IMG/VR virus record: IMGVR_UViG_3300030102_005560
Location: 1 to 64,000 of that record
Source: a virus
Direction: 5' to 3' (one strand)
Length of the DNA stretch: 64,000 bases
This document shows, in pieces, positions 18,551-26,403 of the stretch; within the stretch, counting starts at the first letter, position 1, and every line of letters starts with the position of its first letter. Position numbers and translations under genes: made by a program. The notes under the pieces were generated by a model. The model had not been told where the DNA came from, ran no database searches, and was given only the letters and a program-made list of their open reading frames with translations.

Positions 18551-18964
18551 GTGCCTACTATAACCTACAAAGGACCCTTCTACGAGAGGAAAAGCCCGGA
18601 CCCAACAATACCGGCTTTCATTCGTAAAGTAAGCAGGGAAGTCAGTCAGGAATGGCTGAACGAGCACCGTAGGAAAATCAGTGACGCAGTGTTTCTGATT
18701 GAGGGCGACGAAGGAGTTCACCATGACATGGGCGGAGACGGAATCCCTGATGAGGGTTGGACTAGAGCCAACATCATCAAGTGGCTAGAGGACAATGGAA
18801 GCAGCGTGGGTGGAGGATACAAAACGAAGACCAGACTACTCGGTCTCGTGGACAATGTCCTTAACCCACCTGCTCCCGAACCTGTAGCAGAGCCAGTGGT
18901 CGAAGAACCAGTGGTTGAGGAAGCAGTCGAAGAACCAGTCGAGGAGACAACACAGGAGGAATGA
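18551..18964 (+). CDS. HeH/LEM-like domain protein with acidic tail
   Basis: Residues about 76-110 (WTRANIIKWLEDNG then GYKTKTRLLGLV) resemble the HeH/LEM/SAP-type helix-extended-loop-helix fold found in small phage structural proteins, which can bind DNA or proteins. The last 30 residues are a Pro/Val/Glu repeat tail (PVVEEPVVEE). The GTG start has GAGGTGA upstream. Another protein at 24317 combines a SAP domain with similar acidic repeats. The position in the head-completion region suggests a head-tail or packaging accessory. Confidence 0.7.
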   Translation: MPTITYKGPFYERKSPDPTIPAFIRKVSREVSQEWLNEHRRKISDAVFLIEGDEGVHHDMGGDGIPDEGWTRANIIKWLEDNGSSVGGGYKTKTRLLGLVDNVLNPPAPEPVAEPVVEEPVVEEAVEEPVEETTQEE

Positions 18965-18969
18965 AATAA

Positions 18970-19233
18970 ATGGCAATAACATTTGACCCAAGACCAACGA
19001 TAATAGGAAACCTAATGCTAGTCACAGGTACTTTTGAAGACGGCGATACAAGCATAGACTTCTCAGGACATTTGGCTAGTCTAGTTTACGGCGATGTAAT
19101 AGTAGTAGGTGGCGACAACAACCCGACTGAGGAAGCAAACCCAGTAGCAATTGGTGCAAACGGCACTACCTTGCACTTTAGTGAGAGCGCATCCTTGGGC
19201 GGAAGGTTCATTGGCTTAGGTTTCCGCAATTGA
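18970..19233 (+). CDS. Small beta-rich hypothetical protein, 87 aa
   Basis: No family recognised. The sequence alternates hydrophobic and polar residues with many Gly and Thr, consistent with a small beta barrel. It has an AGGAGGA ribosome site 7 bases before the ATG and lies between the HeH-type protein and another tiny protein. It may be a minor capsid or decoration protein. Confidence 0.65.
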   Translation: MAITFDPRPTIIGNLMLVTGTFEDGDTSIDFSGHLASLVYGDVIVVGGDNNPTEEANPVAIGANGTTLHFSESASLGGRFIGLGFRN

Positions 19234-19246
19234 GGCGGTGACCTAA

Positions 19247-19441
19247 GTGGCTAACCTAACACCGAAATACAAAGTCGTAGGACCCTTCTCACCGAAGGAG
19301 TTCAGTGACACGTCCACGCTGTCAACGACCATAGCGACTGCTGTGGGTACGTTGGGTGATGCATCAAGCACCACCAGCCTGATAGCATCGGACCCCTTTA
19401 CGGTCTTAGGCAACGTCTACATATTGGTGACATACGTTTGA
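19247..19441 (+). CDS. Small hypothetical protein, 64 aa
   Basis: Unrecognised. The product is Thr/Ser/Val-rich with a hydrophobic C-terminal strand (NVYILVTYV). The GTG start is preceded by GGCGGTGA, and the gene is tightly packed between two coding regions. This composition suggests a beta-structured virion protein. Confidence 0.6.
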   Translation: MANLTPKYKVVGPFSPKEFSDTSTLSTTIATAVGTLGDASSTTSLIASDPFTVLGNVYILVTYV

Positions 19442-19456
19442 TGGTGAGGGGTATGA

Positions 19457-19756
19457 ATGGGTTTCGAATTGAGAGAACTTGATATCGAAGACATCTCCCG
19501 AGCACAGAAGAAAAACGTACGTTCAGACATAAAATACGACAGCGGTGTGGTTGGGGACAACCCCAATCCCCTGAAAGGCACTGTGCGCAAGCAGCACAAG
19601 AGAGTCAAGGACGTCGCTGATATACTAAACATAGGCTCTGGCACTAGATGCAAGCATTGTGGTTTCCTTCATTTCATGTGGAGAGAGACATGTGGCTCTT
19701 GTGATAGGCCTATGGAGTACAATCTAGGAAACAGGAATGAGGAGGCAAGGCTCTAA
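19457..19756 (+). CDS. Zinc-ribbon protein, 99 aa
   Basis: The N-terminal two thirds are charged and basic. The C-terminal third has CKHC and CGSC pairs separated by about 11 residues, a classic zinc ribbon. Its stop (TAA) overlaps the ATG of the connector-like gene. The role is unknown. It is one of several Cys-rich small proteins among the structural genes, which is unusual for tailed viruses. Confidence 0.72.
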   Translation: MGFELRELDIEDISRAQKKNVRSDIKYDSGVVGDNPNPLKGTVRKQHKRVKDVADILNIGSGTRCKHCGFLHFMWRETCGSCDRPMEYNLGNRNEEARL

Positions 19757-21438
19757 TGCCACAAGTATTCAGTCCCGGTGAACCTGAGACAAGACCCCTC
19801 GACCCCGATGCACTTGTCTACACGACTCCACAGAAGGTCGCTGACCTACTAGAGATAGGTCCACAAGAACCGGTATTGATGTCTGCTAACGCAGAGGCTA
19901 ACGCCGTATTCGTGACAGGAGCGGACTACAGGAACATCGGATTCTCAGTAGGAGACACTCTACTACTGTACTCAGACGCAGACCCCTTGGGTGTTGACCG
20001 TGATATCACTGCAATAACCACTAGTGCAGGCGGCGTCAAACTCGCATTCTCATCCGCTATCAACCCCGGTCTATACGAGACCACGGACAATGGATACGTT
20101 CAGAACAAGGCATCGTTCACCAACGGTAGAAACAGAGGACTGACCTATGATAAGGTGAAACAACTGATTCTACGTGCGCAAGACAGGATAGACAATACCA
20201 CGCACAACTCATGGAGACCTAACCTAGTCTCCGCCGAGTACATCAACTTCGACACGTACAAACCATACAGGCGAAGGTACTACACGGATTACGTCGGCAC
20301 CACACCGCTCCTATTCCGCAACGTGCAGCAACTGCTGAGGGTCGAACTGTGGCAGGGCGACGATTACAGGGAGATAGGCGCTGCTGAGGCTCGCCTCAAA
20401 TTCGCTAAGAACACAACCAGTCTTTCACGCACTGGTGGTGGCACTATGCAGAACACTGCTACGGTTTACATAGCCAACGGCTCAGGGGTCTACGCTAAAT
20501 TGGAATCGGTATCACTAGGCGCTGTAGGAGCAGTCACCCATGACAATGCCAAGTTCAGACTGGACTTGGACAACATGAGCAACGCACAGACCCTCGCTGA
20601 CCTCATCAACAAGGAGGACAGGGTATCCGCCAGTGCTGTTGAGTTCATTGATAATGGTGGTACGAAGTTTATCATGCCCGGTTCGACATCGAACGTGGCG
20701 GTCCACAACGAGTTCCTCGCAAGCGCCAATGCCGATTACGGCTCGGGAATAGTGAAGATATCCAGCATGAGGGACTCCGTCGGCGGTGAGGATTCAACTA
20801 TCGCAGTGGTGGATAACCCAGACACCAACATAGAGGTCTCCCAGACGCACACCGAGACGACCACGACCGTCTCATCCACAGGCGACATAAGCGCCGGTAC
20901 GATGAATATCACAGTCGCTTCCACAGAGGGCTTCGCGCCATCCGGCCTTCTTATGGGCTCTTCCATAGGTGATGTAGTGTTCTACGAGGGCAAGTCCGGT
21001 AATGTGTTCATCAACTGCAAGCAAATAGGCGGTTTCGGGGGTGGCGGTGGTACTGCGTTGAGCAGTGCAGATGCCACCATGACTCAGCACAGATTCGCCA
21101 TAGACCTGCAAGGAGGCGCCTCCAGCGGCGACAAGGGAAGGCTCAGGGACTTCTGGATGGATTCAGAGATGGGTATCATCTACTTCAACAACTCATACCC
21201 GTTCTTCGAGTGGAATGCCGTCAAGGTCGCGTACATCTACGGTGAGAGATACGTCGAGCAGGCCATCGAGGACGTATGCACCAAGATGGTGGCTATCGAG
21301 TTGCTGATGAGTGACGACAGGAGCGTCCTCATACCAGAGGGAACGCAGAACGTAGACCTCGCATCCAAGATTCAACTATACAGACAGGACATCGACAGGA
21401 CCCTTCCTCGATACATAGAGGTGATTACCTTTGAGTAA
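19756..21438 (+). CDS. Probable head-tail connector (adaptor) protein
   Basis: The 560-residue product is much longer than the usual connectors (about 100-200 residues). Helical segments at about residues 130-145 and 495-560 (including EQAIEDVCTKMVAIELL) resemble the helical part of gp6/gp15-type connectors. About 300 residues of Gly/Thr/Ser-rich beta sequence appear inserted between them. Its position, after the capsid genes and before the completion and tube genes, supports a connector. The assignment is inference from layout and helical pattern. Confidence 0.6.
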   Translation: MPQVFSPGEPETRPLDPDALVYTTPQKVADLLEIGPQEPVLMSANAEANAVFVTGADYRNIGFSVGDTLLLYSDADPLGVDRDITAITTSAGGVKLAFSSAINPGLYETTDNGYVQNKASFTNGRNRGLTYDKVKQLILRAQDRIDNTTHNSWRPNLVSAEYINFDTYKPYRRRYYTDYVGTTPLLFRNVQQLLRVELWQGDDYREIGAAEARLKFAKNTTSLSRTGGGTMQNTATVYIANGSGVYAKLESVSLGAVGAVTHDNAKFRLDLDNMSNAQTLADLINKEDRVSASAVEFIDNGGTKFIMPGSTSNVAVHNEFLASANADYGSGIVKISSMRDSVGGEDSTIAVVDNPDTNIEVSQTHTETTTTVSSTGDISAGTMNITVASTEGFAPSGLLMGSSIGDVVFYEGKSGNVFINCKQIGGFGGGGGTALSSADATMTQHRFAIDLQGGASSGDKGRLRDFWMDSEMGIIYFNNSYPFFEWNAVKVAYIYGERYVEQAIEDVCTKMVAIELLMSDDRSVLIPEGTQNVDLASKIQLYRQDIDRTLPRYIEVITFE

Positions 21439-21805
21439 TAAGGCGTTTGACCGTAATGACCCGACCTATAACGATTACATGAAACTACTCAGCAAGGAGT
21501 TCGCAAAAGGCGAGATGCAAGAGGAACTTAAGATGGTCATAACCCAGACTCCTCCCGAGTTCAGGGAGATTATCGAAAGGCAGGAAGCGGACGTGGCAGG
21601 TCTCAGGAAGACACCCGATGGGTATGAGAGGATGAATGGCACACAGGCGTCAGCGGATGAAATCTTGTCGTTAAACAACAATGTGAATACCCGTATGTTA
21701 AATGAGTCTCCCGCTCTCCGAGAGCACAAGGTGGTGCTGCGCGACGGAAAACTAAGTCCGGACTTTGCATTACATGAGAGGGAAATGGAGGTCAAGAAAT
21801 GGTAG
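21431..21805 (+). CDS. Hypothetical protein, 124 aa, head-tail joining region
   Basis: Unrecognised, highly charged and mainly helical. It starts with TTG inside the end of the preceding gene, with GAGGTGATT as the ribosome site. It ends by overlapping the ATG of the next gene. Its place in the head-tail joining cluster suggests a neck component. Confidence 0.68.
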   Translation: MSNKAFDRNDPTYNDYMKLLSKEFAKGEMQEELKMVITQTPPEFREIIERQEADVAGLRKTPDGYERMNGTQASADEILSLNNNVNTRMLNESPALREHKVVLRDGKLSPDFALHEREMEVKKW

Positions 21806-22248
21806 CCACGTTCAAGGAAGGCATCGATTTAGTGGTTGACACCCTCAGTGACAACTGGAACAGGGGCAACACTGCCAACTTCAAACCCGTCATCATAGAC
21901 ATAGCAGAGGTTGGTGCAGAGAGGGGAAAGAGGCTTGACTTGGACAGGACCGATTACGTCCTCGTATTCGAGACGGCACACAACGAAGAGACACCAGAAC
22001 TGCTCTACGACTTCGTCACAACCAGAATCAACATCACAGTCGACATGAGAACCACAAGGAGCAGGGCTCACTTCAAACTCATGGAGAACGAGATACGCAG
22101 ACTCATTCACTTATTCAGAAAAGGAGATGGCACGAACATGGACAGATTGGTCTACAAGACGAGGACCGATTTGTCAGACAGAAGCAAAAAACTGTTCAGA
22201 ATGACCTATCAGATAGAAGTTGTTATCTTCGCAGAACTAATCCCATGA
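21799..22248 (+). CDS. Probable tail completion/terminator protein
   Basis: The 149-residue alpha/beta protein lies just before the tail tube gene, the usual place of the tail terminator. The pattern of an N-terminal helix, strands around YVLVFETA and RINITVDMRT, a long basic helix, then a final strand (YQIEVVIFAE) fits small completion/terminator proteins. No diagnostic motif is visible. A GGAGGT ribosome site precedes the ATG. Confidence 0.5.
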   Translation: MVATFKEGIDLVVDTLSDNWNRGNTANFKPVIIDIAEVGAERGKRLDLDRTDYVLVFETAHNEETPELLYDFVTTRINITVDMRTTRSRAHFKLMENEIRRLIHLFRKGDGTNMDRLVYKTRTDLSDRSKKLFRMTYQIEVVIFAELIP

Positions 22249-22258
22249 GGTGTAGAAG

Positions 22259-24316
22259 ATGCCGTCGACAGTATACAAGGGTGACCTGAGCGAGATTACA
22301 TTCGGCCATGAGGCTGGTCTGTTCCTAGAGCATGACTATGCAGGGACATTCAGAATCATTTGCAGTTTCGACACTGGTGGCAACGCAGCCAACGCACCAC
22401 ATCACAACTTGGTCAAGGACACGAGCGTCATCACATTCACAGGTGGGGCTTCAAACACTCCCGTCCACAATGGCATCCTACGATACCCGAACGGGATGCT
22501 CGTCGGTAGCAGACTGATATTCAACGCATCTGGGAACTTCTCCGCAGACGACTACAACTCGACAGGCCGCATCTACACAATAGTGAAGCAGGAGGTGGCA
22601 AACGATGCCAACAACGACAATAACAACAAGACCGAGATTACGGTCACACCTGCGCTCAAGTCAGGTGACACCACCCAAGACATCACGTCCGCAAGTGGTG
22701 ACGCAATCACAATCCTACCATTCGGCACACCTGCCATTGACGTCAGCATGGCTCATGATGACGCTGCGAACTTATCAGCGGAGCGCGTCCTCACTGACCA
22801 GTTCGTAGGTCTAGTCAGCACCGTGGCCCTACCGGAGACCAAGGTCGACCTCAAGAGGTACCACGTCGTTGGTCTCGGTCGTGATGTGGCAGTTCAAGTA
22901 CCGGGCAGGTTCACCAACCAAGGTGGCTCCTTCGAGTGCAACATACACAACAGTCGTTGGTTCAAGTACTGTCTCGGACAACACGTGTCCAAGCCATTGA
23001 ACTCAGCAACCGAGAACGCTGCTACAGGCACATACGTACTCGCTACGAATAAACCAGCCAATCCCGGTGACTCGTACATAGAAATCACCGATAACAGTGG
23101 TACGGACGACCCTTCCTTCGATAGCACATCCGTTGGTGTGGGTGACTATGTCATACTCGACACAGCATCGGAGATGGTCGACGTCCAGACGTACAGGGAG
23201 ACAGGAGTCGGTGGTGGGCTTGTCGCTGATGCATGGCCAGCAGTCAACGCCACGCAGATATTCGACAAGGCAATCAAGCAGCAGATAAGGAGGATAGTGT
23301 CATTCTCCGCGAGCAGCGGTGACTGCAAGATATGGCTCGACCAACCTCTTGACTACGGTCACCCAGTCAGCGGCACGGTCGTCACTTTCGCTAGATATGC
23401 AGCAGGTTCAACAGCCGGTAGCCCTCATCGAACGGCAACCACTGGTGACCTCGTTAATGGCATCGAGCACCTCTACTTCTCCAGAACCACGGTCCCGTCC
23501 TTCGCCATGGAAGTCAGCGTCAGGAGGAGGGACTTGGACAGCAACGCCGGTACCACTGACGGGGGAACTGGTGACTCCAAGCAACTCACCCGTGTCTTCC
23601 GTGGATGCAAGGTCAAGGACTTCAGCCTGACAGCGGATACTGATGCGGCCCTCAGGATGACCGTCAACTTCGACTCAGCGCTCTGCTATACCGACACAGG
23701 TAGATTGGAGAGCACAAACAAGGGTGACAGGTACGACACGCACAGGCTCTTCGAGGACACAGGAAACACCGTGCTCAGCAGGAAGGTGTCAGGCATCGAG
23801 AAGGGAACCCAGAAGCCATTCATGTTCTACAACGGCACGATGCGAGTCCTCGGTCAGAGTCTGGGTCAAGTCGTGTCCTTCACACTCAACGGCAAGACCG
23901 GCGTCGAGCAGTTCTACACCATAAGCGGTGCCAATGTCGCTGACTCGGCCACAGACCAAGTCCCATTCGCTGGTACTAGGAATCCCACACTAGCAGTGGA
24001 GGGCAAGACGGAGTACGACCTAGAGATGGAAATCATAGTCGATGACCCAATCTTTTACCACAACATGAGGAGGGCCGTCGCTAACTTCGATGACACTGAC
24101 GAAACCGGGCAGACGGACAATGACATGATACGGCTCACATTCACCAAGTCAGGCTCCGGTAGCACGAGGGAGAATCTGGAGATACTCATCGATGACTACT
24201 TCATCACCGAAGCACCACTACCAATACCAGAGGACAAGGGGCCCATACGAAGCAAACTGAAGATTCTACCAAAGTCAGTCAAGGTGATTGGCAGGGATAC
24301 GATACTGAGTCCGTAG
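22259..24316 (+). CDS. Major tail tube protein (large form)
   Basis: The 685-residue all-beta protein lies between the terminator-like gene and the tail assembly chaperone, the canonical tube position. Sequences such as SFAMEVSVRRRD and FRGCKVKDFSLTAD with LRMTVNFDSA resemble tube-type beta barrels (an immunoglobulin-like or baseplate-ring beta sandwich). At more than twice the usual size, it probably carries extra surface domains. The GAGGTG ribosome site is strong. Stop TAG is directly followed by the next GTG. Confidence 0.72.
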   Translation: MPSTVYKGDLSEITFGHEAGLFLEHDYAGTFRIICSFDTGGNAANAPHHNLVKDTSVITFTGGASNTPVHNGILRYPNGMLVGSRLIFNASGNFSADDYNSTGRIYTIVKQEVANDANNDNNNKTEITVTPALKSGDTTQDITSASGDAITILPFGTPAIDVSMAHDDAANLSAERVLTDQFVGLVSTVALPETKVDLKRYHVVGLGRDVAVQVPGRFTNQGGSFECNIHNSRWFKYCLGQHVSKPLNSATENAATGTYVLATNKPANPGDSYIEITDNSGTDDPSFDSTSVGVGDYVILDTASEMVDVQTYRETGVGGGLVADAWPAVNATQIFDKAIKQQIRRIVSFSASSGDCKIWLDQPLDYGHPVSGTVVTFARYAAGSTAGSPHRTATTGDLVNGIEHLYFSRTTVPSFAMEVSVRRRDLDSNAGTTDGGTGDSKQLTRVFRGCKVKDFSLTADTDAALRMTVNFDSALCYTDTGRLESTNKGDRYDTHRLFEDTGNTVLSRKVSGIEKGTQKPFMFYNGTMRVLGQSLGQVVSFTLNGKTGVEQFYTISGANVADSATDQVPFAGTRNPTLAVEGKTEYDLEMEIIVDDPIFYHNMRRAVANFDDTDETGQTDNDMIRLTFTKSGSGSTRENLEILIDDYFITEAPLPIPEDKGPIRSKLKILPKSVKVIGRDTILSP

Positions 24317-24910
24317 GTGAATGAGATGTGGCCGGGGAATCTAGAGAGAGTGCAGAAGTACAACCGAGTCTCACACGAGCAGTACATCTCTTGGCTTCTT
24401 GCTAGGATAGACCTGCCCATGAGGCCGGTGTTCCTCACTACCAGAACTAGGGAGGACGTGGATGAGATTGTCCTGTCATCGATAGAGAAGAAGCCGACAC
24501 AGACGCCATCATGGGTAGAGGCTGCGCAGAAGAGCCTAGAGGAAGAGGTTGAGGAAGAGGTTGAGGAAGAGGTTGAGGAGCCCTCACAACCTGAGGTGGC
24601 ACCACAAGACAATCCATTTTCCGCTCCTGACTATGATTCATGGACAGTAGTAGAACTAAGAGAAGAGTGCAAGAACAGGGGAATAACCGTTCGAGGCACC
24701 AAAGCAGAGGTCGTTCTGCGTCTCCGAAGAGATGACGAAGGCCTGACACAAGACCCAGTCGAACCAGACGAAGACGAGTCTGAGGCCCCCGTCGAAGAGA
24801 CGGCTGCTGATGACTCGTCGGATGCCCCCTCTGAGGAAGAGGCTGCAACCGAGGAAGTGACACCAGATGCCGATAGCGGAGAAACAAGCAATATTGAAGA
24901 AGAAGAATGA
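24317..24910 (+). CDS. SAP-domain protein with acidic repeats
   Basis: The N-terminal 60 residues are helical (VQKYNRVSHEQYISWLLAR). A Glu-rich repeat follows, then a SAP domain (WTVVELREECKNRG with TKAEVVLRLR, about residues 110-140). A highly acidic, Ser/Glu/Asp-rich tail ends the protein. SAP domains bind DNA. Such a protein between tube and chaperone genes is not part of the standard tail set. The ATG at 24326 with GGTGA 5 bases upstream may be the true start rather than the GTG at 24317. The end overlaps the chaperone gene by 44 bases. Confidence 0.75.
   Translation: MNEMWPGNLERVQKYNRVSHEQYISWLLARIDLPMRPVFLTTRTREDVDEIVLSSIEKKPTQTPSWVEAAQKSLEEEVEEEVEEEVEEPSQPEVAPQDNPFSAPDYDSWTVVELREECKNRGITVRGTKAEVVLRLRRDDEGLTQDPVEPDEDESEAPVEETAADDSSDAPSEEEAATEEVTPDADSGETSNIEEEE
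24541..24576 (+). repeat. Tandem 12-base repeat coding EEVE units
   Basis: Three exact copies of ggaagaggttga lie inside the SAP-protein gene and encode the Glu/Val repeat. The repeat is in frame, so copy-number change would alter only the acidic linker length. Confidence 0.9.
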
Positions 24911-25229
24911 ACAGAAGTACGAGATAAAAGTCGACCCGGATGACCATGAGCAAATCATGGAAATCTGGATTCGGGACATCACGTTCTTCGACGTGCAAAA
25001 AGCAGCACAGAACATGTTCCTGATGAACGGGGATGAAGTATCATTAGACCTAGAGGGATACTGGAGTTATGCTTTCTCGGAATGGGTAGTGAGGACCAAC
25101 CCAGAACTGACAGTGAGCGAACTGAAGGAGATAAACTCCTTTGCGGGCCAACAGATAGCAGCGTTGCTACCCAAGCCAGATGAACTGGCGGAGGCGATGC
25201 AAGGGGGTTTTACGAAGGCGAGCAACTGA
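24867..25229 (+). CDS. Tail assembly chaperone, short form (gpG-like)
   Basis: The 120-residue protein lies directly before the tape measure gene and has the size and charge of gpG-type tail chaperones, which coat the tape measure during tail assembly. Near its end the codons GGG GGT TTT form a slippery sequence, then it stops at 25229. The start ATG overlaps the SAP gene; an in-frame TTG at 24894 is an alternative. The long form is described separately. Confidence 0.75.
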   Translation: MPIAEKQAILKKKNEQKYEIKVDPDDHEQIMEIWIRDITFFDVQKAAQNMFLMNGDEVSLDLEGYWSYAFSEWVVRTNPELTVSELKEINSFAGQQIAALLPKPDELAEAMQGGFTKASN

Positions 25230-25504
25230 AGGTTCAGCGATTCTTACAGAGGAAGACAATCAAATCCACTGAAGACATAGACTTGCAGAATCAGTTGTTC
25301 GCCTACATCGTGGCAAAACATTACGGCATATCATTGAGTGAGGTGTATAACATGGGGCAGGAGATATTCAAACAGTCGCTAATCTGGGCCCTAGCAATCC
25401 AAGAAGAGGAGAGGAAGGAGCAACGCAGACAGCAGGCTGAGAGCGCAACCAGCAACGAGACAGTCACCTTCGACTACGACTTCCTGCATCAGGAGGACTT
25501 CTGA
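24867..25504 (+). CDS. Tail assembly chaperone, -1 frameshift fusion (gpGT-like), about 212 aa
   Basis: A -1 slip at GGGTTTT (25205-25211) joins the short form to a frame open from 25211 to the stop at 25502-25504. That second frame lacks its own convincing early start and ribosome site. The added 97 residues are helical (starting YEGEQLKVQRFLQ) and end in a charged tail with TFDYDFLHQEDF. The second frame ends exactly at the ATG of the tape measure gene (TGATG). This reproduces the G/GT arrangement known in lambda and many tailed viruses. Confidence 0.72.
25205..25211 (+). promoter_or_regulatory. -1 ribosomal frameshift slippery heptamer GGGTTTT
   Basis: In the frame of the short chaperone this reads G GGT TTT, which fits X XXY YYZ. 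After a one-base back-slip both tRNAs re-pair well (GGG and TTT). The -1 frame then stays open for 97 codons to the tape measure start. A small hairpin lies 14 bases downstream. Confidence 0.75.
25226..25237 (+). other. Small inverted repeat downstream of the slippery site
   Basis: CTGAA and TTCAG separated by GG can pair over 4-5 bases and span the stop codon of the short chaperone form. It is weak alone but sits at about the distance where frameshift stimulators occur. Confidence 0.35.
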
Positions 25505-26403
25505 TGGCACTGGGAGCGCTGAGCACATCACTGGGCATGGTGCAGGGACTGCTCTCCTCCATCGGTGGGAGCATGGGTAGCCTCGGTGGCATCGCCAACA
25601 GCATAGGCAACGCGCTGGCTGGTGCCTTCAATGCAGCATCGGTAGCGGCTAGGAAGGCCTACAATGAAATGAACGACTTCTACAAAGAGCATGTGGAGCC
25701 GCAGTTTGAGGCTTTCGCAAAAAAGGCTGGGCCTGTCTTCGAGGACATCAAGAATGGCTTCAAGGAATTAGCGGAGTTCATGAGCGGAATCTGGAATGGG
25801 GTGGTCATCCCGATATTCTCCTTCTTCAAGGATTACGCCTCGATGGTATTCAGCCTGCTCACAGGGGATTTTGAAGAGGCAGCAGCCAAGGCTGAAGGTA
25901 TCTTCGAGGACCATATAATGCCCATTGCTACTTCTTTGAAAACGGCATTCGGCGGCGTGATTGAGAACCTAAAGGAGGTTGTGACTGCGGCCTTTGGCAT
26001 CTTCAGCACCGTATCAGGACAGATAGGCGATGCCTTTAGCACGATATACGATACCGTAGTCCAACCGATTCTAGATGGCATATCTGGTGCCATCGATTTC
26101 ATAGTCGGTGGGATAGGCACGATACTCAAGGGACTAGCCGATATAGGAAGCAGCGTCATCGGAGGCGCTGTGGGAATCGGCAAGAAGTTAGGTGGCGGTG
26201 CTAAGAGCCTAATCGGTGGCGGTGGTGGCTCCGATGCTGGCACGACGGTCGAAGGCGGCGTGAGTCAGACATTCAACATCACGGTGAATGCGGGCGGCAT
26301 TACGGACAGGTCAGACAAGAGGTCCCTAGCGACAGAGATAGGAAGGATGATTCAGGAGGAGACCGCTCGTTCGGTCGGTGGCAGCAGGTATGCGAGTAGG
26401 TGA
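25504..26403 (+). CDS. Tape measure protein (very short)
   Basis: The C-terminus (FNITVNAGGITDRSDKRS then ATEIGRMIQEETARSVGG) is the typical end of tape measure proteins. The N-terminal part is Gly/Ala/Ser-rich, helical and hydrophobic, with possible membrane-active stretches such as WNGVVIPIFSFF and the 200-230 region. It follows the frameshifted chaperone with a TGATG overlap. At 299 residues, using the usual rule of about 0.15 nm per residue, it would set a tail of only some 45 nm. It determines tail length and may enter the host membrane during DNA delivery. Confidence 0.85.
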   Translation: MALGALSTSLGMVQGLLSSIGGSMGSLGGIANSIGNALAGAFNAASVAARKAYNEMNDFYKEHVEPQFEAFAKKAGPVFEDIKNGFKELAEFMSGIWNGVVIPIFSFFKDYASMVFSLLTGDFEEAAAKAEGIFEDHIMPIATSLKTAFGGVIENLKEVVTAAFGIFSTVSGQIGDAFSTIYDTVVQPILDGISGAIDFIVGGIGTILKGLADIGSSVIGGAVGIGKKLGGGAKSLIGGGGGSDAGTTVEGGVSQTFNITVNAGGITDRSDKRSLATEIGRMIQEETARSVGGSRYASR

